DNA from: Haloferacaceae archaeon
GTDB taxonomy: Archaea > Halobacteriota > Halobacteria > Halobacteriales > Haloferacaceae
Direction: 5' to 3'
DNA: 6,210 nucleotides
NCBI GenBank assembly: GCA_018609965.1
Contig: JAHENP010000213.1
Coordinates: 1 to 6,210, forward strand
Shown here: positions 1 through 5,519 of the stretch, in pieces
Numbering within the stretch: position 1 is the stretch's first letter
Layout of the letters: each line of letters opens with the position of its first letter
Program-made: the position numbers and the translations under genes
The notes under the pieces: model-generated
The model's input: the letters and a program-made list of their open reading frames with translations, nothing else
What the model was told of the DNA's origin: nothing
Databases searched by the model: none

Positions 1-336
1 GAGTTGGCCGACGCCGCCGACCGCGGGGTCACCGTCTCCGTGTTGCTCGCGGAGTCTGTCCCCGCCGAGTTGCCGTCGGCTGTCGGGGAACGGTACGCCG
101 AGGGGCTCGCGGACCACGACCGGTTCGCGGTCCGCACCCACCCCGAGGTCCAGGGGACGGTGACGTTGGTGGACGACAACGAGACGTGTCTGGAGGTGCC
201 CAACCCGGTGGAACGCGGGACCACCTTCGCGATGATCGACCTGAAGGACGGTTCGTTCGCGGCAGACGTGCGAGACCGGTTCGAGGACCGGTGGGCCGAG
301 GCGGAGCCGTTCTCCTTCGACCCGGCGACGGAGTGA
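1..336 (+). CDS. TrmB-family transcriptional regulator, C-terminal part
   Basis: The gene enters from the left edge in frame 1 and ends at TGA 334-336; the N-terminal winged-helix DNA-binding part lies outside the window. About 111 residues remain. They look like the end of the phospholipase-D-like C-terminal domain of haloarchaeal TrmB regulators: a strand with 'VTVSVLLAE', a region of 'RFAVRTHPEVQGTVTLVDD', then a strand ending 'AMIDLKDGSFAADV' and a final helix 'RFEDRWAEAEPF'. TrmB proteins in archaea sense sugars or related metabolites and control sugar uptake and central carbon genes; the ligand here cannot be told. The first in-frame TTG (4-6) is not a credible start because the domain is plainly truncated. 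The family call rests on overall pattern, not on a unique motif. Confidence 0.6.
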   Translation, partial: ELADAADRGVTVSVLLAESVPAELPSAVGERYAEGLADHDRFAVRTHPEVQGTVTLVDDNETCLEVPNPVERGTTFAMIDLKDGSFAADVRDRFEDRWAEAEPFSFDPATE

Positions 337-385
337 CGACAGTCCACACGGCTCACCGCTCGGTCGTGTGTACTGTCGGCAGGTT

Positions 386-577
386 TTACTCTGAAGGAGA
401 GTTCCACACCGCGAGAACAACTGCGATAACTACAGAGATTCCGAGTGCGACGCTGGTGGCGAGGCCGCCGGTCCAGTCCATCCAGAGACCGACAAAGAGA
501 ACGACGGATAACGGAGCCCAGAGATACTCAAGACTGCGCCCAGCCACTTCGACAACGTCAGTCTCTGTGTGTAGCAT
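386..577 (-). CDS. Small two-helix membrane protein, unknown function
   Basis: A 63-residue protein starting at ATG 577-575 and ending at TAA 388-386. After a polar acidic N-terminus (MLHTETDVVEVAGRSLEYL) come two hydrophobic segments, about residues 18-33 and 38-58, separated by the short turn 'MDWTGG', then a short polar tail. This predicts a membrane hairpin. A longer reading from GTG 598 would add seven residues, but a TATA-like element at 605-613 lies 28-36 bp upstream of the ATG and only about 10 bp from the GTG, so the ATG fits leaderless transcription better. It is convergent with the TrmB gene and divergent from the membrane protein at 694. No family is recognised; many haloarchaea carry similar tiny membrane proteins of unknown role. 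Confidence 0.6.
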   Translation of the reverse strand: MLHTETDVVEVAGRSLEYLWAPLSVVLFVGLWMDWTGGLATSVALGISVVIAVVLAVWNSPSE

Positions 578-604
578 CACTCTGCCTAGCCGTACCACAT
601 CTCG

Positions 605-613
605 CTACTTAAT
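605..613 (-). promoter_or_regulatory. TATA-like box for the small membrane protein gene
   Basis: On the minus strand this reads ATTAAGTAG, centred about 32 bp before the ATG at 577. That spacing fits an archaeal TATA box driving a leaderless or nearly leaderless transcript. The element is AT-rich on both strands, so it could also support rightward transcription starting near 636-641. Confidence 0.45.
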
Positions 614-693
614 CGCTTGGAACGCCCGTAGAACTACAGTATGAATCTACATATCTCGAAAACTACAACTGTCGTCGACATCAGCTAGAGATC

Positions 694-1521
694 GTGCTCA
701 GAACGGGAATCCGACGACTCGGCCTGTACGACCTGTTCAGTATTTTCGTTCCGGGAGTGACGATTGTCGTCGGGCTCCTCCCGTTTCTCCCCGAGAAGAC
801 GAGTCTCGGAACGGGAGGAGTCGGTGCAGTCGTACTGCTCGGGTTTGCTGTCGGACGGGGCGTTCACACGGCCGCAATCTGGGCGGAGAACGCCGTCGGA
901 GGGCAGACACATCGGGACCGGTTCTACGACGAACTCAAACAGCCCGATACTGTCGAGCCACAGACCATTTCGGCTTTTTTAGACGCGTTCGAGAGTGTCT
1001 ATACAACAGTGTCGGTTGAACGGGAACAACCTATTAGAGCTGACGACGAGGATGAGACAGGCGACGGAAGTGCGGGAGACGGAAGGGTCCTTGCGAACGG
1101 GTCAGGTCGGGGAGACGGTGGAGTGTCGCTGTACACGCTGGTCCGTTCGTACGTACACATCGACTCTCGGGGGCGTTCACGGAGGTTTCAAGCGATCTAC
1201 GCACTACACAGAGGAATGGGGTTTGCGACGCTACTGTTGGCTGGTGTGTACGTTCTCTACGGCGGTCTCAGCATGCTCGAGATTCTTAGCGGAACAGTCA
1301 GCTACACATCCTACATTGGGACGCTCGGGCTGCCACCGTTGTTGCTCGTCCTCGGACCGCTGTTAGTCGGTTCGGTCGCGTTCGGTACGTCGCGGCGTGG
1401 GACACGCGTTCATGGGCAGTACTACGTCCAGTACCTGATCAGCGACTTCCTCACGCTGTACGAGACGGAGACGACGGCAGACAGCGACCCGACCGTTCGA
1501 CGACCGCCCGTCACGCGGTAG
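694..1521 (+). CDS. Four-helix membrane protein with polar central loop, unknown function
   Basis: A 275-residue protein from GTG 694 to TAG 1519-1521. Four hydrophobic segments are visible, about residues 13-32, 42-64, 175-196 and 208-231. Between the second and third is a soluble loop of about 110 residues containing a very acidic, glycine-rich low-complexity stretch (about 115-143) followed by a basic, probably conserved segment 'YVHIDSRGRSRRFQAIYAL' (153-171). The N-terminus 'LGLYDLFSIFVPGVT' resembles a motif seen at the start of several uncharacterised membrane proteins, but I cannot name the family. The C-terminal tail (240-275) is soluble. The reading frame is open upstream to 613, yet GTG 694 is the only standard start there. 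Codons are less GC-rich at third positions than in flanking genes (ATT, TTT, GTT, TTA occur), suggesting acquisition. The stop lies one base from the mptA stop, so the genes converge tightly. Confidence 0.7.
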   Translation: MLRTGIRRLGLYDLFSIFVPGVTIVVGLLPFLPEKTSLGTGGVGAVVLLGFAVGRGVHTAAIWAENAVGGQTHRDRFYDELKQPDTVEPQTISAFLDAFESVYTTVSVEREQPIRADDEDETGDGSAGDGRVLANGSGRGDGGVSLYTLVRSYVHIDSRGRSRRFQAIYALHRGMGFATLLLAGVYVLYGGLSMLEILSGTVSYTSYIGTLGLPPLLLVLGPLLVGSVAFGTSRRGTRVHGQYYVQYLISDFLTLYETETTADSDPTVRRPPVTR

Positions 1522-1522
1522 C

Positions 1523-2497
1523 TCAGTGCCCGTTTGTTCGCGGGTCGCCGTCCGGCGTCACGCCCTCGTAGACGCCGGCCATCTCCTCGCGGAGCCGGCC
1601 GAGTCGGACCTCGCGTTCGGCGTGGGCGTTGTGTTGGTGGATCGACTCGTCGTTCGACTGGCGCATGTGGACGACCACGTCGTCGTCGAGGTGGTCGAAC
1701 TGGTCGACGGTCTGTTCGGCCAGCGAGCGGACACAGTCCTCGACGAACTTCGCGTCGCTGTGTGCGCTGTAGGTCATGTGGTCCTCGTCGGGTCGCTTGG
1801 CGTAGTTGTAGATCCGCGCGCTCATCGAATCGCGGGCGATGTCGATGATGTCGAACAGATCGACCTCCGGGGAGCCGTCGTCTTCGACGGTGAGTGTAGC
1901 GTGGCCACGCTGGGAGTGGCCCGGCTGTGGCACCTCGTCGAGAAACGCCTCGATCGTCTCGTCGTCGACCTCCAGATCCCGGAGGTGTTCCCGAGCACGG
2001 GCTTCGGACATCCCCTGTGAGCAGGGACACACCGTCATCCCCGTCACCTCGGCGCCGATCTCCTCGCGAGTCCCCTCCTCGGTCGCGGTCGCGGAGGCGA
2101 TGACGGTGGCGGTGCTCTGTGTCGGGCGGTTGCTCGCTGGGGTGTCTTCGTGGGTGACGAACTCCGCGGTCATCTCCACCTCGGCAACAGAGGTGTAGTC
2201 GTGTTTCGCGATCAACAGCTCGGCGGCGTCGCCACAGACGTTCTCGATCCGGCTGGTGTCGCCGGAGACGGCCGCCTCCAACACCTCGTCGATGACCTCC
2301 ATGTTGCGGCTCATGTCGATTCCCTTCCGACCGCTCGGCAGGTCGACAAAGACCGAAAACTCCGCCATAAAGATCCACGGTCGCTCGTCGTCGCGCTCGA
2401 TCTTCACGAGCTTCTCCACGTCGGTGACCCCCACCTGACTCAGGCCGACTGCCACGTCCGGCCGCGAGGCCTGCACGTCGGGCAACTGGTGACTCAC
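1523..2497 (-). CDS. mptA: GTP cyclohydrolase MptA (archaeal, FolE2-related)
   Basis: A 324-residue protein from GTG 2497-2495 to TGA 1525-1523. MptA is the Fe(II)-dependent archaeal GTP cyclohydrolase that converts GTP to 7,8-dihydroneopterin 2',3'-cyclic phosphate, the first step of archaeal pterin synthesis; in Haloferax the same enzyme also feeds archaeosine precursor synthesis. Diagnostic features are '[12 protein letters not shown]' (53-64), the Cys motif 'CPCSQ' (157-161), '[10 protein letters not shown]' (193-202), '[13 protein letters not shown]' (228-240) and the His-rich '[11 protein letters not shown]' (284-294). The N-terminal '[20 protein letters not shown]' matches the family start and supports this start codon. 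Length is normal for the family. It lies 58 bp downstream of the SRPBCC gene in the same direction, and a weak TATA-like element in that gap suggests its own leaderless transcript. No truncation or missing motif is seen. Confidence 0.93.
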   Translation of the reverse strand: MSHQLPDVQASRPDVAVGLSQVGVTDVEKLVKIERDDERPWIFMAEFSVFVDLPSGRKGIDMSRNMEVIDEVLEAAVSGDTSRIENVCGDAAELLIAKHDYTSVAEVEMTAEFVTHEDTPASNRPTQSTATVIASATATEEGTREEIGAEVTGMTVCPCSQGMSEARAREHLRDLEVDDETIEAFLDEVPQPGHSQRGHATLTVEDDGSPEVDLFDIIDIARDSMSARIYNYAKRPDEDHMTYSAHSDAKFVEDCVRSLAEQTVDQFDHLDDDVVVHMRQSNDESIHQHNAHAEREVRLGRLREEMAGVYEGVTPDGDPRTNGH

Positions 2498-2521
2498 AGT
2501 ACGCTATCCACAGTCCGCGAG

Positions 2522-2531
2522 GGATTAGTGC
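2522..2531 (-). promoter_or_regulatory. Weak TATA-like element before mptA
   Basis: The minus strand reads GCACTAATCC here, centred about 29 bp before the GTG start of mptA, the usual distance for leaderless haloarchaeal promoters. The match to a TATA consensus is poor, so mptA may also be read from the gene upstream. Confidence 0.35.
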
Positions 2532-2555
2532 TTACGAAACCCACAGTCGTGGCCA

Positions 2556-3095
2556 TCAAATGACATCCGAGTCCGCCTCCACGTCGAGTGACACCGTCCG
2601 GTCACGGCCTTCGAGATCGGCGACGGCCCGCCGGACGACCCGGGTAGCCTCCTCCTCGACGAGCCCTTTCACCCGTTCCAACACCCAGCTGAACGAGACG
2701 GTAAACGGGAGCGAGACGGCGTCGGGGCTCGCCGAGTTCGGGTCGAAGGCGACCTCCATGAACACCCGACAGGCGTGGTCGGCGTCCGCGGGGGCGTCTG
2801 CCGGCACCGGTTGTTCCTCGATCCGCCAACAGCCTTCGGCGTCGATGTCGCGGGTGAGCCGCCAGTCGATCCGTGTCGGCGGGGTCACCTGCGTCACCTC
2901 CGAGTAGGCGGTGTACGACAGCTTCCACCAGGAGAACGCCAGCGTGTACCGACTGCCGGCGCCGCCGTCACCCCTCGTCCGGGCAACCCGGTCCAGATAC
3001 TCCGTGTACTGGTCGTACCGCGGGAACTCGAGGAGGAACTCGTACACCGCCGTCGGCGGCGCGTACACGTCGGTGGCGACGAGGAGTTTGTCCAC
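2556..3095 (-). CDS. SRPBCC (START/polyketide cyclase-like) family protein
   Basis: A 179-residue protein, start chosen at GTG 3095, stop TGA 2558-2556. The pattern is that of the SRPBCC helix-grip fold: first strand 'LLVATDVYAPP', helices 'AVYEFLLEFPRYDQYTEYL' (17-34), strands 'SRYTLAFSWWKLSYTAYSEV' (48-67) and 'PPTRIDWRLTRDIDAEGCWR' (72-91), 'CRVFMEVAFDP' (109-119), and a long C-terminal helix (about 132-163) that closes the ligand cavity. Family members bind hydrophobic or membrane-associated ligands; the ligand here is unknown. A longer reading begins at GTG 3200 or 3206 and overlaps the preceding gene's stop as GTGA, but its extra 35-37 residues are glycine-rich, use A/T-ending codons unlike the body, and precede the normal domain start; a TATA-like CGCTTAC sits 26-32 bp before 3095. 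The shorter start is preferred but not certain. Confidence 0.78.
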   Translation of the reverse strand: MDKLLVATDVYAPPTAVYEFLLEFPRYDQYTEYLDRVARTRGDGGAGSRYTLAFSWWKLSYTAYSEVTQVTPPTRIDWRLTRDIDAEGCWRIEEQPVPADAPADADHACRVFMEVAFDPNSASPDAVSLPFTVSFSWVLERVKGLVEEEATRVVRRAVADLEGRDRTVSLDVEADSDVI

Positions 3096-3120
3096 GCCTC
3101 TCGTCTCCACCCCCGCGTGC

Positions 3121-3127
3121 GTAAGCG
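3121..3127 (-). promoter_or_regulatory. Possible TATA-like element before the SRPBCC gene
   Basis: The minus strand reads ACGCTTAC around here, roughly 26-32 bp before GTG 3095. It supports the shorter start of the SRPBCC gene if that gene has its own promoter. The match is weak, and transcription from the gene upstream is equally possible. Confidence 0.3.
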
Positions 3128-3196
3128 TTGTGGAGACATCTGTGCCGACATCAACACCACCGTCCGAGTCGACACCGACACCTGTCGGGTGGAGAC

Positions 3197-3751
3197 TCAC
3201 GCCCACCGCACGCGGAACCGGAACTGATCTTTACCCGGCGGGAGCGAGTCGATCTCGACACGGTCGGCGTGGGGGTCGACGACACCGGCAACGGCACCAC
3301 GCGTCACGCTCTCGGGGTACGGCATACTCGGACACGCAACGACAGCCTCACCCGCTCGTTCGTCGACATCCCGGAGTTCGTACGCCGTGAAGTCGTCCAC
3401 ACGGCGGTGGGTCCGCTCGTGTGCCGCGTTCAACGCCGTCAACGCGCCCAACAGGTCGTTCGTCTCGTCGGCCACACCGGACAACGCCGCCATCTGTCGA
3501 CCGATTCGCCGGAGTGTCTCGTCGTCGAGACTGTCTGCCGTCTCGAACAACGCCGTCTGGAACGCCCTCGCGGAGTACCACTCGTCGCTGGTCGGTCGGT
3601 CGATCCCGACGGCCGAGAGCTGTTCGCGGAGTCGTTCGGCGAACGTCGGACTGGCCGCGGCCGCGCTTTCGAGGTACGCGACGATCATGTAGCCTCGTAC
3701 CGCTGCCGACGGCGCGAACGCCCGCTCGGGAGGAACTGGCTGGGCGCACAC
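3197..3751 (-). CDS. Unrecognised 184-residue protein, possibly a small sensor-like domain
   Basis: Starts at GTG 3751-3749 and stops at TGA 3199-3197. The start is well supported by a TATA box (TTTTAAGTAA on the minus strand) centred 27 bp upstream. I do not recognise the family with certainty. After a proline- and alanine-rich N-terminus (1-17) comes an alpha-helical half: 'VRGYMIVAYLESAAA' (18-32), 'FAERLREQLSAVG' (37-49) and helices over 58-113. A beta-strand-rich end follows, with 'YELRDVDERAGEAVVACPSMPYPESVTRG' spanning 124-152 and final strands 'ADRVEIDSLPP' and 'DQFRFRVRW'. The Cys-x3-Pro-Tyr-Pro...Arg-Gly element (140-152) recalls the end of V4R/HNOB-like ligand-sensing domains, but this is only a resemblance. 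No membrane segment is present, so it is likely cytoplasmic. It precedes the SRPBCC gene by about 100 bp in the same direction. Confidence 0.7.
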   Translation of the reverse strand: MCAQPVPPERAFAPSAAVRGYMIVAYLESAAAASPTFAERLREQLSAVGIDRPTSDEWYSARAFQTALFETADSLDDETLRRIGRQMAALSGVADETNDLLGALTALNAAHERTHRRVDDFTAYELRDVDERAGEAVVACPSMPYPESVTRGAVAGVVDPHADRVEIDSLPPGKDQFRFRVRWA

Positions 3752-3772
3752 ACGGACCGGGTCGTCTCACCG

Positions 3773-3782
3773 TTACTTAAAA
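3773..3782 (-). promoter_or_regulatory. TATA box for the 184-residue protein gene
   Basis: Minus strand TTTTAAGTAA, centred 27 bp before GTG 3751. Sequence and spacing are a good match to haloarchaeal TATA promoters with leaderless transcripts, and it fixes the start of the downstream gene. It sits in an 80-bp AT-richer gap between the SDR gene and this gene. Confidence 0.6.
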
Positions 3783-3831
3783 CCACTAGCCCAGTATTCA
3801 TACAACACCGGGTAAGGTTCACACGGTCAGT

Positions 3832-4563
3832 TCACCACTCGATCGGGCGGCCGTCACGCCAGAACCCGCCGCCGAGCGTGTCAGGACGGAGTCGGGCGAG
3901 CATCGTCGGCGTCTCGGCTCCCTCGGCGACCGCTCGCGGCGCCTCCTCCCCGCCCATTCGGGTGTCGACCCACCCCGGGCAGACGGCGTTCGCGAGCAAC
4001 CCCTGGTCGGCGTACTCCCCGTGGAGATACGCCGTCAGCCCGTTTAGTCCGGTCTTCGAGACGCGGTAGGCGGGTGCGCCGCCGGACTGGTCCTCGCCGA
4101 TTGCGCCCATCCCCGAGGAGACGTTGACGATCCGCCCACCCGGCCGTTCCAACAACGGCGGGAGTGCGTACTTCGACAGCAGTGTCGGGCCACGGAGGTT
4201 CACAGAAAAGGTTCGGTCGATCGTCGGGGTCTGTTCCTCGTGGAGCGGGTCGTCGAAGTTCCCCACGCCGGCGTTGTTGACGAGCACGTCCAACCGGCCG
4301 GCCGTCTCGCCGATCTGGGTGATCGCCGCCTCCACGTCACCCTCCTGGGTCACGTCGAGCGGCACCGCCTCGCAGTTCTCGGGCACCTCGTTGCGGACGC
4401 TCCGGGTGCCGGCGTACACCCTTGCCCCCAGCTCGGCGAGTCGGCGGGCGATCTCCGCGCCGATCCCGCGGTTCGCGCCCGTCACGAGCGCGACCTGACC
4501 GTCCAAGCTGTCGTACGTCGCCGGCGCCGGCTCACTCCCCGGTGTGGGTCGTCTCGGTGGCAC
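3832..4563 (-). CDS. Short-chain dehydrogenase/reductase, carbonyl-reductase-like
   Basis: A 243-residue classical SDR from GTG 4563-4561 to TGA 3834-3832. Visible motifs are the nucleotide-binding 'TGANRGIG' (28-35), an acidic 'LDVT' (69-72), 'NNAG' (96-99), the catalytic Ser in 'VNVSSGMG' (147-153), the catalytic pair Tyr166 and Lys170 in 'YRVSK', and 'CPGWVDTRMGG' (195-205). The last motif, with 'EGAETPTMLARL' and the ending 'GGGFWRDGRPIEW', is typical of the carbonyl-reductase-like SDR group, which reduces aldehydes or ketones with NAD(P)H. Arg54 after the second strand and Arg32 in the glycine motif lean towards NADPH, but this is inference. The first 20 residues are a low-complexity Pro/Ala-rich extension before the Rossmann fold, so the true start may be slightly downstream. 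The gene follows azf by 72 bp in the same direction without a clear promoter and may be co-transcribed. The substrate is unknown. Confidence 0.88.
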   Translation of the reverse strand: MPPRRPTPGSEPAPATYDSLDGQVALVTGANRGIGAEIARRLAELGARVYAGTRSVRNEVPENCEAVPLDVTQEGDVEAAITQIGETAGRLDVLVNNAGVGNFDDPLHEEQTPTIDRTFSVNLRGPTLLSKYALPPLLERPGGRIVNVSSGMGAIGEDQSGGAPAYRVSKTGLNGLTAYLHGEYADQGLLANAVCPGWVDTRMGGEEAPRAVAEGAETPTMLARLRPDTLGGGFWRDGRPIEW

Positions 4564-4635
4564 GAGCAGTTGTCGGGGACGGAGCGCAATTCCACTTGTG
4601 GATCGGTGCCGAGAACGAACTCGGCTGTGGCGTGA

Positions 4636-5409
4636 CTACTTCCGCTCCCCGTCGAACGTGTACGCCGCGGAGTTGTCCCGTGGCTCGTACCCCAACACCT
4701 CGCGAGCGCGGTCGATCGAGTAGTACTTCCGGTCGTTGTCGGAGATGCCGTAGACGACCTCGAAGCCGTAGTCCGCCTGGAGACACCGGTCGAACAGGTG
4801 GGCACAGTCGCGGTGGGAGAGCCACATCGCCTGTCCGCGTTCGTACTCGATAGGCGGGTGGCCCTCGGTGAGGTTGCCGATCCGGACACAGGCGACCGAC
4901 AGCTCGGAATGGTCGTAGAAGTACCGGCCGATCACCTCGCCGGTGGCCTTCGAGACGCCGTACTCGTTGGACGGGCGGGCCGGTTCGGTGCCGTCGAGCC
5001 GGTAGTCGTCGTCCGTCCGGTACATCTCTGGCGTGCGGTCGTCCGTCTCGAAGGCGCCGACCGCGTGGTTCGAGGAGGCGAACACGACGGTGTCGACCCC
5101 CTGTTCGGCCGCGACCTCGAAGACGGCGTGGGTCCCGTCGATGTTGTTGTGGAGCACGGAGTCCCACGGCGCCTTCGGTCGGGGATCGCCCGCGAGGTGG
5201 ACGACGGCACCGACACCGGAGATCGCCTCGCGCAGCGCCTCCCGGTCGGTCACGTCGCCGACGTACACGTCCGTCTCGTCGATCCCCGCCGGCGTCGACG
5301 CCGGCGGCTCTAGGTCGAACAACCGCCAGTCGTACGCCGTCCCCAACCCGTCGAGGACGGCGGTGCCCACGCGACCGCCAGCACCCGTCAGGAGCACCGG
5401 GTCGTCCAT
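4636..5409 (-). CDS. azf: NAD-dependent epimerase-family dehydrogenase, likely glucose-6-phosphate dehydrogenase Azf
   Basis: A 257-residue extended-SDR protein from ATG 5409-5407 to TAG 4638-4636. It carries the N-terminal Rossmann motif 'TGAGGRVG' (8-15), an acidic residue after the second strand (Asp32 in 'LFDLEP') favouring NAD, 'GDVTD' (51-55), 'VHLAGDPRP' (70-78), Ser112/113 in 'FASSNHAVGA', and the catalytic Tyr150/Lys154 in 'YGVSK'. 'VRIGNLT' and 'YGISDNDRKYYSI' complete the family signature. Overall it resembles Haloferax volcanii Azf, the NAD-dependent glucose-6-phosphate dehydrogenase of the haloarchaeal oxidative pentose phosphate pathway; uronate dehydrogenase and other sugar-nucleotide enzymes share the fold, so substrate assignment is from remembered similarity. 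The reading frame is open upstream to 5514, but a strong TATA box centred about 30 bp before ATG 5409 and the fold start fix this start. It is divergent from mptD. Confidence 0.82.
   Translation of the reverse strand: MDDPVLLTGAGGRVGTAVLDGLGTAYDWRLFDLEPPASTPAGIDETDVYVGDVTDREALREAISGVGAVVHLAGDPRPKAPWDSVLHNNIDGTHAVFEVAAEQGVDTVVFASSNHAVGAFETDDRTPEMYRTDDDYRLDGTEPARPSNEYGVSKATGEVIGRYFYDHSELSVACVRIGNLTEGHPPIEYERGQAMWLSHRDCAHLFDRCLQADYGFEVVYGISDNDRKYYSIDRAREVLGYEPRDNSAAYTFDGERK
5286..5307. repeat. 22-bp perfect palindrome inside azf
   Basis: An uninterrupted GC-only-flanked palindrome centred on GTCGAC between 5296 and 5297; all 11 base pairs on each side match. It lies in the coding region for the loop 'PPASTPAG' of Azf, between the second and third strands of the Rossmann fold. 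No function is visible, and GC-rich codon runs can produce such palindromes by chance. Confidence 0.8.
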
Positions 5410-5434
5410 TCGGCTACGCATCCGCGAGGCGGGC

Positions 5435-5442
5435 GTAAATAA
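5435..5442 (-). promoter_or_regulatory. TATA box for azf
   Basis: Minus strand TTATTTAC, centred about 30 bp before ATG 5409, in otherwise GC-rich sequence. This is the clearest internal TATA box of the window and implies a leaderless azf transcript. It also argues against the longer reading that would start at 5514 and run through the promoter. Confidence 0.65.
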
Positions 5443-5487
5443 CAGACGGTCCGCGGCGACCACTGCAGGGTGCGGCCCCACGACGAC

Positions 5488-5496
5488 ACCGTTAGG
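5488..5496 (+). promoter_or_regulatory. Weak TATA-like element before mptD
   Basis: The sequence ACCGTTAGG is centred about 27-28 bp before ATG 5520, the right distance for a leaderless promoter. The element is degenerate, so confidence is low. The azf and mptD promoters share the 110-bp gap 5410-5519 and point away from each other. Confidence 0.35.
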
Positions 5497-5519
5497 ACGC
5501 TCACGCCCCACCACGGGGT

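Noticed and set aside
186..644. Plus-strand open frame crossing the TrmB gene end and the small membrane gene
   Set aside because: It is out of frame with TrmB, antisense to the small membrane protein, and its product has no coherent pattern.
1422..2378. Long open frame on the minus strand overlapping mptA
   Set aside because: Its product is an Arg/Gly/Pro-rich shadow of the mptA frame, typical of GC-rich DNA, and has no family resemblance.
3816..3837. Two nearby GTTCAC direct repeats after the SDR gene
   Set aside because: Six-base repeats at this spacing are expected by chance and match no known site.
3128..4069. 313-codon plus-strand open frame
   Set aside because: It is antisense to three supported genes (SRPBCC, the 184-residue protein and the SDR) and crosses their gaps and a clear TATA box.
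4532..5167. Long Arg-rich open frame on the minus strand overlapping azf and the SDR start
   Set aside because: It is an out-of-frame shadow of azf with no domain-like pattern.
5410..5514. N-terminal extension of azf to GTG-type start at 5514
   Set aside because: The extension would translate through a strong TATA box, and the Rossmann fold begins immediately after ATG 5409.
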